Of a stretch of 64,000 nucleotides of DNA, positions 1-8,031 are shown piece after piece. Position 1 is the stretch's first letter; each line of letters starts with the position of its first letter. The DNA is from Tumebacillus permanentifrigoris. GTDB lineage: Bacteria > Bacillota > Bacilli > Tumebacillales > Tumebacillaceae. Made by a program: the position numbers and the translations under genes. Under the pieces are notes generated by a model. The model was not told the DNA's origin and made no database searches. It saw nothing but the letters and a program-made list of their open reading frames with translations. The stretch spans positions 62,001 to 126,000 of the forward strand of contig NZ_QGGL01000015.1 of the NCBI RefSeq assembly GCF_003148565.1. Reading direction: 5' to 3'.

Positions 1-369
1 TACCCGCCGGATATGGTCACCGACCATCCGGAGCGTTTTATCATCGCAGAATTGATCCGTGAGAAGTGCCTGCACCACACGCGTGAAGAAGTGCCGCACT
101 CGATCGCTGTCGAGATCGAGCGCATGCAATTCCGCGAAGAGAAGGACATGCTGGTCGTCTATGCTGCCATCTACACGGAGCGCGAGACGCAGAAGGCGAT
201 CATCATCGGCAAGCAAGGGGCGCTGCTCAAGAAAATTGGACAACTCGCTCGCCATGACATCGAGCGTCTGATGGGCTCCAAGGTGTACCTTGAACTGTGG
301 GTAAAAGTCAAGGAAGACTGGCGTAACCGCGAGCACATGTTGCGCAACTTTGGCTTCTCCGAAGAGTAA
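1..369 (+). CDS. era: GTPase Era, C-terminal part (truncated by window edge)
   Basis: Only the last 122 codons are in the window; the reading frame is open from base 1, so the gene begins upstream. Era is a membrane-associated GTPase that binds the 3' end of 16S rRNA and helps mature the 30S subunit. The visible part is the KH RNA-binding domain: it opens with YPPDMVTDHPERF, the conserved entry to this domain, and contains IIIGKQGALLKKIG (about window codons 66-79), the GxxG loop that contacts RNA. The GTPase motifs lie outside the window. The downstream order yqzL-recO is the usual Bacillales arrangement and supports the call. Confidence 0.97.
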   Translation, partial: YPPDMVTDHPERFIIAELIREKCLHHTREEVPHSIAVEIERMQFREEKDMLVVYAAIYTERETQKAIIIGKQGALLKKIGQLARHDIERLMGSKVYLELWVKVKEDWRNREHMLRNFGFSEE

Positions 370-491
370 GCCACTGGCACGCATTCGGCGCAGAACTCCA
401 AGCAATTCCATAGTATAGGGTAGGGACGGATTGCGAACTCTAGGGTTACACTGTTTGGCACCCTCACTTTGGAACGAAAGGGATGAGCTGC

Positions 492-647
492 ATGCGTGAT
501 TTCTCGTGGCGATATTTCGAAAGTACAGGTGAGATTGATGCCTACTTACTCTATAAAGAGCATCAAACGATTTGCAACTCCTGCAGCAGCTCCGAAGATG
601 CAGAGCCGGTCCTCAACCATTCGGAAGGGGAACCGGTGGCGGAGTAA
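492..647 (+). CDS. yqzL: YqzL family small protein
   Basis: A 51-residue protein between era and recO, the position that yqzL holds in Bacillus. It starts MRDFSWRYFESTGEIDAYLL, matching the family's short (D)FxW-x-F-xxTGxIxxYLL opening. The C-terminal half is acidic and low in complexity and carries two closely spaced cysteines. No biochemical function is known for this family. I prefer the ATG at 492 because the AAAGGG purine run lies about 9 bases upstream; an in-frame ATG at 483 would add MSC. It is probably co-transcribed with era and recO. Confidence 0.8.
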   Translation: MRDFSWRYFESTGEIDAYLLYKEHQTICNSCSSSEDAEPVLNHSEGEPVAE

Positions 648-668
648 GGAGCGAACGGTGGCAACTCC

Positions 669-1424
669 ATGAAAAAAGTAGATGCCCTCGTCTTGCGGAC
701 GATCGACTATGGAGAGAGCCACAAGATCCTAACGCTCCTCACTCCAACGTATGGGAAGATCGCCGTGATGGCACGCGGTGCCAAAAAGCCGTCCAGCCAA
801 CTTGGTTCGATCTCCCAGCCTTTTACATACGGCACCTACCTGCTCATGATCAGTGAGCGGGGGATGGGAACCGTGGCACAAGCTGATCTGATCGATTCCT
901 TTCGCAAGATTCGCGAGGACTTGTTCAAGACCGCCTACGCATCGTATATGATGGAACTCATCGATCGATTTACAGAAGAACGCGAACCGTCGGCGGGGAT
1001 CTTCCTGCTTGCGCTGACGTTGCTATCATACCTCGCGGACGACAAGGACCCGGAAGTCCTGATGCGGTTGACCGAAGTGAAGATGCTCGATTTTGCAGGA
1101 ATTCGTCCCGACCTGTTCCATTGTGCGAACTGTGGACAACCTGTGGAGACGACGATTCGCTTTAGCATCATCAAGGGCGGCCCCTTGTGTAGCGATTGTC
1201 AAGCATCTGATGAGCGTGCGATCTGGATCAAGCCTGCGACGTTGCGGCTTTTGCAAACGTTTCAAGCGATGGACGTGCGCCGCTTAGGTGAGATCAATGT
1301 CGGAGAGGACGTCCGGCGTCAGATGAACAAAGTCTTGCGTCAGTACTACGACGAATACAGCGGCGTTCAATTGCGCACGCGAGCCTTTTTGGATCAGCTT
1401 CACAAATACGAACTCGATTTCTAG
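669..1424 (+). CDS. recO: DNA repair protein RecO
   Basis: A 251-residue RecO, full length for the family. RecO helps RecR load RecA onto SSB-coated gaps in the RecFOR pathway and anneals complementary strands. The N-terminal OB-fold begins VDALVLRTIDYGESHKILTL, the typical RecO opening. The middle contains a zinc-ribbon-like set of cysteines: CANCG near residue 152 and CSDC near residue 177, as in many Gram-positive RecO proteins. The ATG at 669 is preceded by GGTGG at 657-661. It lies downstream of era and yqzL and ends 23 bases before the next gene, so the four genes probably form one transcript ending at the 1959 terminator. Confidence 0.96.
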   Translation: MKKVDALVLRTIDYGESHKILTLLTPTYGKIAVMARGAKKPSSQLGSISQPFTYGTYLLMISERGMGTVAQADLIDSFRKIREDLFKTAYASYMMELIDRFTEEREPSAGIFLLALTLLSYLADDKDPEVLMRLTEVKMLDFAGIRPDLFHCANCGQPVETTIRFSIIKGGPLCSDCQASDERAIWIKPATLRLLQTFQAMDVRRLGEINVGEDVRRQMNKVLRQYYDEYSGVQLRTRAFLDQLHKYELDF

Positions 1425-1447
1425 CCTTGTGAGGAGTGGTGAACAAA

Positions 1448-1945
1448 ATGGCACAGCCGACGCTTGAGAAGATCGATATCCTGCGCCAGCGTTGCGACAT
1501 CAGCTATGCGGCAGCCTGCGCTGTGCTGGAGCGCAACAACGGCAACGTGGTACAGGCGCTGATTGAGATGGAGAGCACCGATGGCAAGCCGGATCTGATG
1601 GAACAGGTCGAGGAGCGGATGACGGTGATGGGCCACGACTTGTGGGACAAGATCCAAGACCTTGTCCGCAGTGGACAGACCACCAAGATACGTGTGATGA
1701 AGGGGGGTCGCACGGTGTTGACGATCCCGACCGCAGTAGGCGCAGTCACCGCGATGTTGTTCCCCTACGTGACGTTAGCCGCCACGGTCGCAGCGATGGC
1801 TGGCAAGTACGTCCTCGTCTGGGACAAGCGCCAGCCGAGCAGCACCGGACGGGAAGTCAACACTGGCCACGCGCCCGGCGTGATGAACGTCCACCACGAA
1901 GAAGTGGTCGCGACCCCTTGCGAACTCCAGACGGTGCAGCACTAA
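1448..1945 (+). CDS. UBA-like / DUF4342 domain protein
   Basis: A 165-residue protein. Residues 1-45 look like a UBA/NAC-type three-helix domain (IDILRQRCDISYAAACAVLE followed by NVVQALIEME). The rest resembles DUF4342: a WDKIQDLVRSGQTTKIRVMK segment, then GGRTVLTIPTAVGAVTAMLF, which could insert in or lie on the membrane, then a second hydrophobic stretch. Its function is unknown. UBA-like folds bind proteins, as in EF-Ts and NAC, but no partner is indicated here. Start: GAGGAG at 1431-1436 fits the ATG at 1448; the in-frame GTGs at 1436 and 1439 overlap or crowd that site. It is the last gene of the era-recO transcript. Confidence 0.75.
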   Translation: MAQPTLEKIDILRQRCDISYAAACAVLERNNGNVVQALIEMESTDGKPDLMEQVEERMTVMGHDLWDKIQDLVRSGQTTKIRVMKGGRTVLTIPTAVGAVTAMLFPYVTLAATVAAMAGKYVLVWDKRQPSSTGREVNTGHAPGVMNVHHEEVVATPCELQTVQH

Positions 1946-1958
1946 GCACGAGGAAAAA

Positions 1959-1994
1959 GGAGCCACCCGCGATCTGCGGATGGCTCCTTTTTTT
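1959..1994. terminator. Bidirectional Rho-independent terminator
   Basis: GGAGCCA pairs with TGGCTCC, extended by CCGC/GCGG, and is followed by a run of seven T on the plus strand; five A precede it, so it works for the minus strand too. It separates the era-recO operon from the convergent lgt gene. Confidence 0.9.
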
Positions 1995-2008
1995 GCGTAG
2001 ATGCTGCT

Positions 2009-2815
2009 TTAGACTGGGTTGGGTGTGGCTTTTTCCTCCGGCGGTTCACTTGATTGTACCGGACGAATGCGGAAGTACAGCATGAGCACCAGCGCGAGTG
2101 CGATGACGACGAACGAGGTCCACTGGGCGGCGGTGAGGCCGGCAAAGCGGTCGGTATCGCCGCGCAGGAATTCAAGCATCAAGCGGCCGAACGAATAGAG
2201 GATGTTGTAGAACAGGAACAAGTAGCCGGTCGGGAACTTGCGCATCTTGAGGATGAACAGCAAGGCAAGCACGACGAGGTCCCACTGGCCTTCCCAGACT
2301 TCGGCGGGCCAGAGCGGTTGGCTGCCGTACACGTCGTAGGCATACGTGCCGGGCGGATAGACCAGACCGAACCCGCTGTCGGTCGGAGAACCGAAGGCAT
2401 CGCCGTTCATCAAGCAAGCGATCCGCCCGACAGCCTGTCCGAGGATGACGCCAGGGGCTGCGAGGTCAGCGAACTCCCAGAAGTTGATTTTGTTAAAGTA
2501 GGTATACAGCCCGCCGCCGACGAAGCCGCCGACTAAGCCGCCCTGAATCGACATGCCGCCGTTCCAGATCGCGAACATCTCGCTGAGATGTTGGGAGTAG
2601 TAGTGCCATTCGAAAAAGAGCACTTGCCAGAGTCGTGCGCCGATGATCGAACCAAGGATCGCCCAGACGACGAGGCTGAGCACGTGGTCTTCGTACTTGC
2701 CCGCTTGCTTGGCCATGTACATCGTCAGGCCCGCCGCGAGCAAGATTGCAAATGCTACGATCGTGCCGTATGAACGCACTTCAAAGCTGCCGATTTGAAA
2801 CAAAATCTGATGCAA
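2009..2815 (-). CDS. lgt: Prolipoprotein diacylglyceryl transferase
   Basis: A 268-residue integral membrane enzyme that transfers diacylglycerol from phosphatidylglycerol to the lipobox cysteine of prolipoproteins, the first step of lipoprotein maturation. It has about seven hydrophobic segments. The family signature is present: GQAVGRIACLMNGDAFG at residues 126-142, with the essential Arg at 131 and the Asn-Gly pair at 137-138. The start is TTG at 2815, preceded on the minus strand by GGGAGG at good spacing. It appears monocistronic, convergent with the upstream operon. A possible client in this window is the lipobox protein at 37828. Confidence 0.96.
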   Translation of the reverse strand: MHQILFQIGSFEVRSYGTIVAFAILLAAGLTMYMAKQAGKYEDHVLSLVVWAILGSIIGARLWQVLFFEWHYYSQHLSEMFAIWNGGMSIQGGLVGGFVGGGLYTYFNKINFWEFADLAAPGVILGQAVGRIACLMNGDAFGSPTDSGFGLVYPPGTYAYDVYGSQPLWPAEVWEGQWDLVVLALLFILKMRKFPTGYLFLFYNILYSFGRLMLEFLRGDTDRFAGLTAAQWTSFVVIALALVLMLYFRIRPVQSSEPPEEKATPNPV

Positions 2816-2885
2816 TGTGATACCTCCCTGAGTCTAAGGTGATTGCTACCATTGTAGCGAACCTTGGACGAGAAGGAAAGGTGTC

Positions 2886-3305
2886 TCAGGCGCGCGCGAT
2901 CAGGATCGACCCCGCAACGATCAACACACAACCTGCGACGATGCCGAAACTGATCTTTTCCTTTAAGAAGAGCGCGGCGAGGATCAGCGTGAACACCACG
3001 CTCAGGCGGTCGATCGGTGCGACTTTGGAAGCAGGTGCCAGTCGCAACGCGCCGAAGTAAAACATCCACGACGCCGCCCCGGCGAGCCCAGAGAAGAGAA
3101 TGAACAGCAAGGCCTTGAAATCGACCGTCTTGATCTGGCCGAGCGACCCGGTGAACGCGACAAAAATCACCGATGCCCCTGCCATCACCACGGCGCGGAT
3201 CGCCGTCGCCAAGTTGCTGTCCACCTCGCTCATGCCGATTTTGCCGAGGATGGCGACCAGCGAGGCGAAGGCAGCAGACAACAGGGCCATGACCAACCAA
3301 CTCAT
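2886..3305 (-). CDS. Half-size EamA-type membrane transporter
   Basis: A 139-residue protein with about five transmembrane helices, equal to one EamA repeat instead of the usual two (about 300 residues). It ends in an EamA-like GIVAGCVLIVAGSILIARA helix after the LFLKEKISFG loop typical of the repeat. Such single-repeat proteins assemble as dimers, like the SMR family; the substrate is unknown. The ATG at 3305 has GGGAGGG about 8 bases upstream. It is transcribed toward lgt, leaving 70 bases between the two genes, so co-transcription is possible. The full-length EamA protein at 27438 is a separate paralog. Confidence 0.85.
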   Translation of the reverse strand: MSWLVMALLSAAFASLVAILGKIGMSEVDSNLATAIRAVVMAGASVIFVAFTGSLGQIKTVDFKALLFILFSGLAGAASWMFYFGALRLAPASKVAPIDRLSVVFTLILAALFLKEKISFGIVAGCVLIVAGSILIARA

Positions 3306-3405
3306 GAGAAATCCCTCCCATTGCGATGTTTATTTCTTGGTATGCCCAAGCAAGCGCGGGGAAATGAATTTTTTTGTGAAAATGGCAGGGGTAGGCATGG
3401 CAGGA

Positions 3406-3437
3406 TTGAGTGAACTGCGATATAGTATATACTATAT
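3406..3437 (+). promoter_or_regulatory. Promoter and perfect palindrome upstream of ccpN
   Basis: TTGAGT (3406-3411), 16 bases, then TATACT (3428-3433) forms a SigA-type promoter. It is overlaid by the perfect 18-base palindrome ATATAGTATATACTATAT (3420-3437), which covers the -10 box. This looks like an operator that would block RNA polymerase, with CcpN itself the obvious candidate binder. That assignment is inference from position. Confidence 0.6.
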
Positions 3438-3486
3438 AGCTCATTCGAACTTATCAGTATGTCACAATAAGTAGTAGGCAAAGGTG

Positions 3487-4134
3487 GTGTGCACCATCGA
3501 ACTATCAAAACGACAACAGCAGATCTTGGCTATCGTCCGTGAGGAAGGCCCGATCACCGGGGAACACATCGCCGATCAACTCGGCCTGACGCGGGCGACG
3601 TTGCGCCCGGACCTCGCGATCCTCACGATGGCGGGCTTTCTCGAAGCACGACCGCGTGTAGGCTATTTTTACGCAGGGAAAAAGACGGGCCAGATCTTTG
3701 GCGACCAGTTCCGCAAGATGCTGGTGCGCGAATACAAGGCCGTGCCGATCGTCGTCACGGAGAACACGTCGGTGTACGACGCGATTGTGATGATGTTTAT
3801 GGAAGACGTCGGCAGTATTTTCGTCGTGCGTGACAAAGGTCTGCTGACCGGCGTCGTCTCGCGCAAGGATTTGCTGAAAGTAGCGATTGGCAACCAAGAC
3901 ACCCGCGAAGTGCCCGTGTCGCTTGCGATGACCCGGATGCCGAACATCGTGACGGTGACCGGTGACGACAGCGTGTATGACGCCGCCAAGAAGCTGATCG
4001 ATTTCCAGATCGACTCCTGTCCGGTGGTGCGTCCGCTTGATGAGACGGGGCGCAATTTTGAAGTGATCGGCCGCTTTACCAAGACGACCATCGCCAAAGT
4101 CTTTGTAGAACTTGGCGACAACCGAGAAGTGTAG
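3487..4134 (+). CDS. ccpN: CcpN-family transcriptional repressor (HTH plus two CBS domains)
   Basis: A 215-residue regulator that in B. subtilis represses gluconeogenic genes (gapB, pckA) on glucose. Residues 1-60 form a winged helix ([40 protein letters not shown]), nearly the textbook CcpN sequence. Two CBS domains follow (about residues 75-205), which sense nucleotides such as ATP/ADP in the family. The neighbours ppsR and ppdK make this the PEP/pyruvate control locus. I chose the GTG at 3487 because the product MCTIEL matches the usual MSTIEL start; the GTG at 3484 is the alternative. Its own promoter is overlapped by a palindrome. Confidence 0.92.
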   Translation: MCTIELSKRQQQILAIVREEGPITGEHIADQLGLTRATLRPDLAILTMAGFLEARPRVGYFYAGKKTGQIFGDQFRKMLVREYKAVPIVVTENTSVYDAIVMMFMEDVGSIFVVRDKGLLTGVVSRKDLLKVAIGNQDTREVPVSLAMTRMPNIVTVTGDDSVYDAAKKLIDFQIDSCPVVRPLDETGRNFEVIGRFTKTTIAKVFVELGDNREV

Positions 4135-4150
4135 GAGGAGGCGACAACCC

Positions 4151-4969
4151 ATGACCGCACCGCTCCCGATTGTGTATGTAGTATCTGATTCCGTTGGTGA
4201 AACCGCCGAATTTGTTGTCCGAGCCGCAGCTAGTCAGTTCAACGGTGGACGCGTCGAGATTCGCCGGATCTCCTATGTCGATGACATCGAGCCGATTCGC
4301 GAAGTGATTCAAGCGGCCAAGGAAGCCAACGCACTCGTCGGCTTCACGCTGGTGTTGCCGGAGATGCGCGAGGCGTTGTTGCGCGAAGCTACGGAACAAG
4401 GCGTGATCGCCGTCGACATCCTCGGTCCGATGATCCAAGCGTTCTCCAAGATCAACAACCAGAGTCCGAAAAATCTGCCGGGCCTCGTCCACCAGTTGGA
4501 CGACGAGTACTTCCGCCGCGTCGAAGCGATTGAATTCGCCGTCAAGTATGACGATGGCAAGGACCCGCGCGGTCTGCTGCGTGCGGATGTCGTGTTGATC
4601 GGGGTCTCGCGAACCTCGAAGACACCGCTCTCGATGTTCCTCGCCCACAAGCGATTGAAGGCAGCCAACGTCCCGCTCGTACCTGAAGTGACACCGCCGG
4701 AGGAGCTTTTTGAAGTCAACCCGCGCAAAGTGATCGGGCTGACGATCTCGCCGGACGAACTGAACCTGATCCGCACCGAACGCTTGAAAGCGCTTGGGTT
4801 GCGCTCACAAGCCAACTATGCGGCACATGAACGCATCCTCTCCGAACTTGAGTACGCCGAAAAGATCATGAAGAAAATCGGTTGCCCAGTGATAAACGTC
4901 TCGAATAAAGCGGTCGAAGAAACGGCCAGCATCATTATGGACATCATCAAACGGGGAGGTCGCGGGTAA
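4151..4969 (+). CDS. ppsR: Pyruvate,phosphate dikinase regulatory protein (bifunctional kinase/phosphorylase)
   Basis: A 272-residue DUF299-family protein (YqfL in Bacillus). It inactivates PPDK by ADP-dependent phosphorylation of an active-site Thr and reactivates it by Pi-dependent dephosphorylation. It opens [21 protein letters not shown], the family's N-terminal signature, and has the P-loop-like [15 protein letters not shown] near residue 155. The ATG at 4151 follows a perfect AGGAGG at 4135-4140. It begins 16 bases after ccpN and ends two bases before ppdK, its target enzyme, so the three genes are almost certainly one operon. Confidence 0.95.
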   Translation: MTAPLPIVYVVSDSVGETAEFVVRAAASQFNGGRVEIRRISYVDDIEPIREVIQAAKEANALVGFTLVLPEMREALLREATEQGVIAVDILGPMIQAFSKINNQSPKNLPGLVHQLDDEYFRRVEAIEFAVKYDDGKDPRGLLRADVVLIGVSRTSKTPLSMFLAHKRLKAANVPLVPEVTPPEELFEVNPRKVIGLTISPDELNLIRTERLKALGLRSQANYAAHERILSELEYAEKIMKKIGCPVINVSNKAVEETASIIMDIIKRGGRG

Positions 4970-4971
4970 CG

Positions 4972-7617
4972 ATGAGCAAATTTGTCTACCTTTTTGACGA
5001 AGGAAATGCAGGGATGAAGGAACTGTTAGGCGGCAAGGGTGCCAATCTCGCGGAGATGACGCGCGCAGGACTGCCGGTGCCGGAGGGCTTCACGATCTCC
5101 ACAGAAGCTTGCAACCAGTACCACGTGAACGGCCGTGAACTGTCAGCCGACATGCTTGCTGAGATCGCCTCCGCGCTGACCGACCTGGAACAGCGCACGC
5201 AGAAAAAGTTTGGCGACCCGGCCAATCCTTTGCTGGTCTCGGTACGCTCTGGTTCCGTATTCTCGATGCCGGGCATGATGGACACCGTCCTCAACCTGGG
5301 CTTGAACGACCAGACGGTGGAAGGCTTGGCTGTTTTGACGGGCAACGCCCGTTTCGCCTACGACTGCTACCGCCGCTTCCTGCAGATGTTTGGGGATGTC
5401 GTACTGGGGATCGACCACTACTACTTCGAACAGATCCTCGAGGACGTCAAGCATGACCGTGGCGTCGAACACGATCCTGACCTGACCGCCGATGATTGGA
5501 AAGCGATCATCGAGCGCTACAAGAAACTCGTCATCAAGGAGACACGCTCTGAATTCCCGCAAGACCCGCAGGAGCAACTGCGACTCTCGATCCAAGCGGT
5601 ATTCGCCTCTTGGAACAACCAGCGCGCCATCGTCTACCGCCGCATCAACAAGATCCCTGACCACCTCGGCACGGCTGTCAACGTGCAGTCGATGGTGTTT
5701 GGCAACTTGGGCGAGGATTCCGGCACTGGGGTTGCGTTCACGCGCAATCCGTCGACTGGTGAACGCGTACTTTACGGCGAGTTTCTGATCAACGCGCAAG
5801 GGGAGGATGTCGTGGCTGGCATTCGTACTCCACAGCCGATCAGCGCCTTGCAGAACGTCCTGCCAGAAGTTTATGGAGAGTTCGAGGCGATCTGCGAACG
5901 TCTGGAGCAGCACTATCAAGACTTGCAGGACATCGAATTCACGGTCGAGCGCGGCAAACTCTACATCCTGCAGACCCGCAATGGCAAGCGCACTGCACAC
6001 GCCGCTGTCAAAGTGGCCGTCGATCTCTGTAGCGAGGGCGTCATCTCGCAACAGGAGGCCTTGATGCGCGTCGACCCGGAAGCGCTTGACCAACTGTTGC
6101 ACCGTCGCATCGACGCCACGGCCAAGCTCAACGTCATCGCGACCGGTCTGCCGGCCTCGCCAGGGGCGGCGAGCGGTGTGATCGTATTTGACGCGGACCT
6201 TGCCGACAAGTGGGCGGGGGATGGGCGTCAGGTCATCCTCGTGCGCCCGGAGACCACCCCAGACGACATCCACGGCATCGTGGCGGCACAGGGCATCCTG
6301 ACCACGCGTGGTGGGATGACTTCGCATGCGGCTGTCGTTGCACGGGGGATGGGCAAACCTTGCATCTGCGGCTGTGAAGATTTGCGCATCGACCTTGAGG
6401 GGAAAAAAGTCACCGTCCGCGACGTTACACTTCGCGAAGGTGACTTGCTCTCCATCGACGGCGGAACCGGTCGAGTGATCCTCGGCGATGTGCCGTTGAT
6501 CGACCCGGAACTGTCGCCGGAATTCCAACAGTTGCTCGGGTGGGCGGATGAGGTGCGCCGTCTCGATGTGCGCGCCAACGCCGACAACCCAGAGGATGCT
6601 GCCAAAGCGCGTGAATTCGGTGCCCAAGGCGTCGGTCTCTGCCGCACGGAGCACATGTTCATGGCGGCGGAGCGCGTGCCGATCGTTCAGGAGATGATCC
6701 TCGCCGAGACGTTTGAGGAACGGATGGAAGCGCTTGACAAACTGTTGCCGATGCAACAGCAGGACTTCGAAGGCATCCTGCGCAGCATGGAAGGCCTGCC
6801 GGTGACGATTCGCCTGCTCGACCCGCCGCTGCATGAGTTTTTGCCGAATCTGGAAGACTTGGTCGTGGAACTGACCAAACTGCGCCTGCAAGAGGACGTC
6901 GAACGCCGCACGATCCGTGCCAAGGAATCGCTGATCCGCAAAGTCCGTGCCTTGCACGAGTTCAACCCGATGCTCGGACATCGCGGTTGCCGTCTCGGCA
7001 TCACGTTCCCGGAGATCTACGCGATGCAGGTGCGGGCGATCTTCCAAGCGACCGCCCAGTTGAAGGCGGAAGGTGTCGATGCGATCCCGGAAGTGATGAT
7101 TCCGCTGGTCGGTCACGTCAACGAGTTGAAGGAGATGCGCCACTTGGTGCTCCAGACCGCTGAGATGGTCATGGAAGAGACCGGGCACAAGTTTGAGTTC
7201 CTCGTCGGCACGATGATCGAGATTCCGCGTGCTGCGTTGACCGCCGATGAGATTGCACAGGAGGCGGACTTCTTCTCCTTTGGTACAAATGACTTGACGC
7301 AGACGACGTTTGGTTTCTCGCGCGACGATGCGGAAGGCAAGTTCCTGCAACACTACCTGCAAAGCAAACTGCTCGCCGACAATCCGTTCCAAGTCCTCGA
7401 TCAGGACGGTGTCGGGCAGCTGGTGAAGCTGGCGACCGAGAAAGGCCGCACCGTGAAGCCCGGCCTGAAACTGGGCATCTGCGGCGAGCACGGCGGGGAG
7501 AAACACTCGATCGATTTCTGCTACCGTACAGGCTTGGACTATGTGTCCTGCTCACCGTTCCGCGTGCCGATCGCCCGATTGGCGGCCGCACAATCTACGA
7601 TTCGACATGCCCACTAG
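4972..7617 (+). CDS. ppdK: Pyruvate, phosphate dikinase
   Basis: An 881-residue PPDK, full length. It interconverts pyruvate + ATP + Pi and PEP + AMP + PPi. Domain order is standard. The N-terminal nucleotide-binding domain (GGKGANLAEMTRAGLPVPEGF, residues 21-41) comes first. The swivelling phosphohistidine domain follows, with GGMTSHAAVVARG; the catalytic His is residue 452 and the neighbouring Thr is the regulatory site. The C-terminal TIM barrel binds PEP/pyruvate and carries GTNDLTQTTFGFSRDDAE and the ICGEHGGE motif. It follows ppsR by two bases and ends at a strong terminator. With pckA elsewhere in the window, it lets the cell set PEP flux in both directions. Confidence 0.98.
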   Translation: MSKFVYLFDEGNAGMKELLGGKGANLAEMTRAGLPVPEGFTISTEACNQYHVNGRELSADMLAEIASALTDLEQRTQKKFGDPANPLLVSVRSGSVFSMPGMMDTVLNLGLNDQTVEGLAVLTGNARFAYDCYRRFLQMFGDVVLGIDHYYFEQILEDVKHDRGVEHDPDLTADDWKAIIERYKKLVIKETRSEFPQDPQEQLRLSIQAVFASWNNQRAIVYRRINKIPDHLGTAVNVQSMVFGNLGEDSGTGVAFTRNPSTGERVLYGEFLINAQGEDVVAGIRTPQPISALQNVLPEVYGEFEAICERLEQHYQDLQDIEFTVERGKLYILQTRNGKRTAHAAVKVAVDLCSEGVISQQEALMRVDPEALDQLLHRRIDATAKLNVIATGLPASPGAASGVIVFDADLADKWAGDGRQVILVRPETTPDDIHGIVAAQGILTTRGGMTSHAAVVARGMGKPCICGCEDLRIDLEGKKVTVRDVTLREGDLLSIDGGTGRVILGDVPLIDPELSPEFQQLLGWADEVRRLDVRANADNPEDAAKAREFGAQGVGLCRTEHMFMAAERVPIVQEMILAETFEERMEALDKLLPMQQQDFEGILRSMEGLPVTIRLLDPPLHEFLPNLEDLVVELTKLRLQEDVERRTIRAKESLIRKVRALHEFNPMLGHRGCRLGITFPEIYAMQVRAIFQATAQLKAEGVDAIPEVMIPLVGHVNELKEMRHLVLQTAEMVMEETGHKFEFLVGTMIEIPRAALTADEIAQEADFFSFGTNDLTQTTFGFSRDDAEGKFLQHYLQSKLLADNPFQVLDQDGVGQLVKLATEKGRTVKPGLKLGICGEHGGEKHSIDFCYRTGLDYVSCSPFRVPIARLAAAQSTIRHAH

Positions 7618-7632
7618 GCATCTAGAAATCAG

Positions 7633-7663
7633 AAAAACCCCTGCGTTGCAAGCAGGGGTTTTT
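7633..7663 (+). terminator. Rho-independent terminator of ccpN-ppsR-ppdK
   Basis: AACCCCTGC pairs with GCAGGGGTT around a seven-base loop, followed by a T run. It lies 15 bases after the ppdK stop. Confidence 0.93.
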
Positions 7664-7870
7664 CCTAATTTGTGAACGTTATGTGCAAAGAAGGATTTTT
7701 TCCAAACAGGAGCGTACATATAAGGGAACACGGGTAAACGATCTTGACAAACAGAACCAAATGCGCTAGAGAACGGAATATTTGTGGACCCGAGGGTCTA
7801 TACTAGGGACGTATTTGACACAGGAACGCAAATGCTATTTGTCGAATTATGTCCTAGTGTAAAATTTGTA

Positions 7871-7899
7871 GAAGGAATTCGGTAAGGATCGTAGAATAT
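7871..7899 (+). promoter_or_regulatory. SigH-type promoter upstream of dnaG-sigA
   Basis: GAAGGAATT (7871-7879), 11 bases, then GTAGAATAT (7891-7899) fits the B. subtilis SigH consensus RNAGGAWWW-(11-12)-RNNGAATWW at every defined position. It lies 133 bases before the dnaG start. The surrounding 367-base gap (7665-8031) holds no gene that I can support. It contains two TTGACA hexamers (7744 and 7815) without convincing -10 boxes, which may belong to vegetative promoters. Confidence 0.65.
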
Positions 7900-8031
7900 G
7901 TACGATGCTTGATCTGACGGGTGTATTGCCCTGCAAAAATGTGTCGCGGTTGCAGAAGGATATTGTAGAACGTTGGCGAATATCTACCGTACTCGGTTTG
8001 TGACCGATCTCGTTTAAAGGGTGATGACCAG

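Noticed and set aside
5143-7506. Long minus-strand open frame (787 codons) opposite ppdK
   Set aside because: It mirrors the GC-rich third codon positions of ppdK, has no motif or ribosome-binding site, and ppdK is certain.
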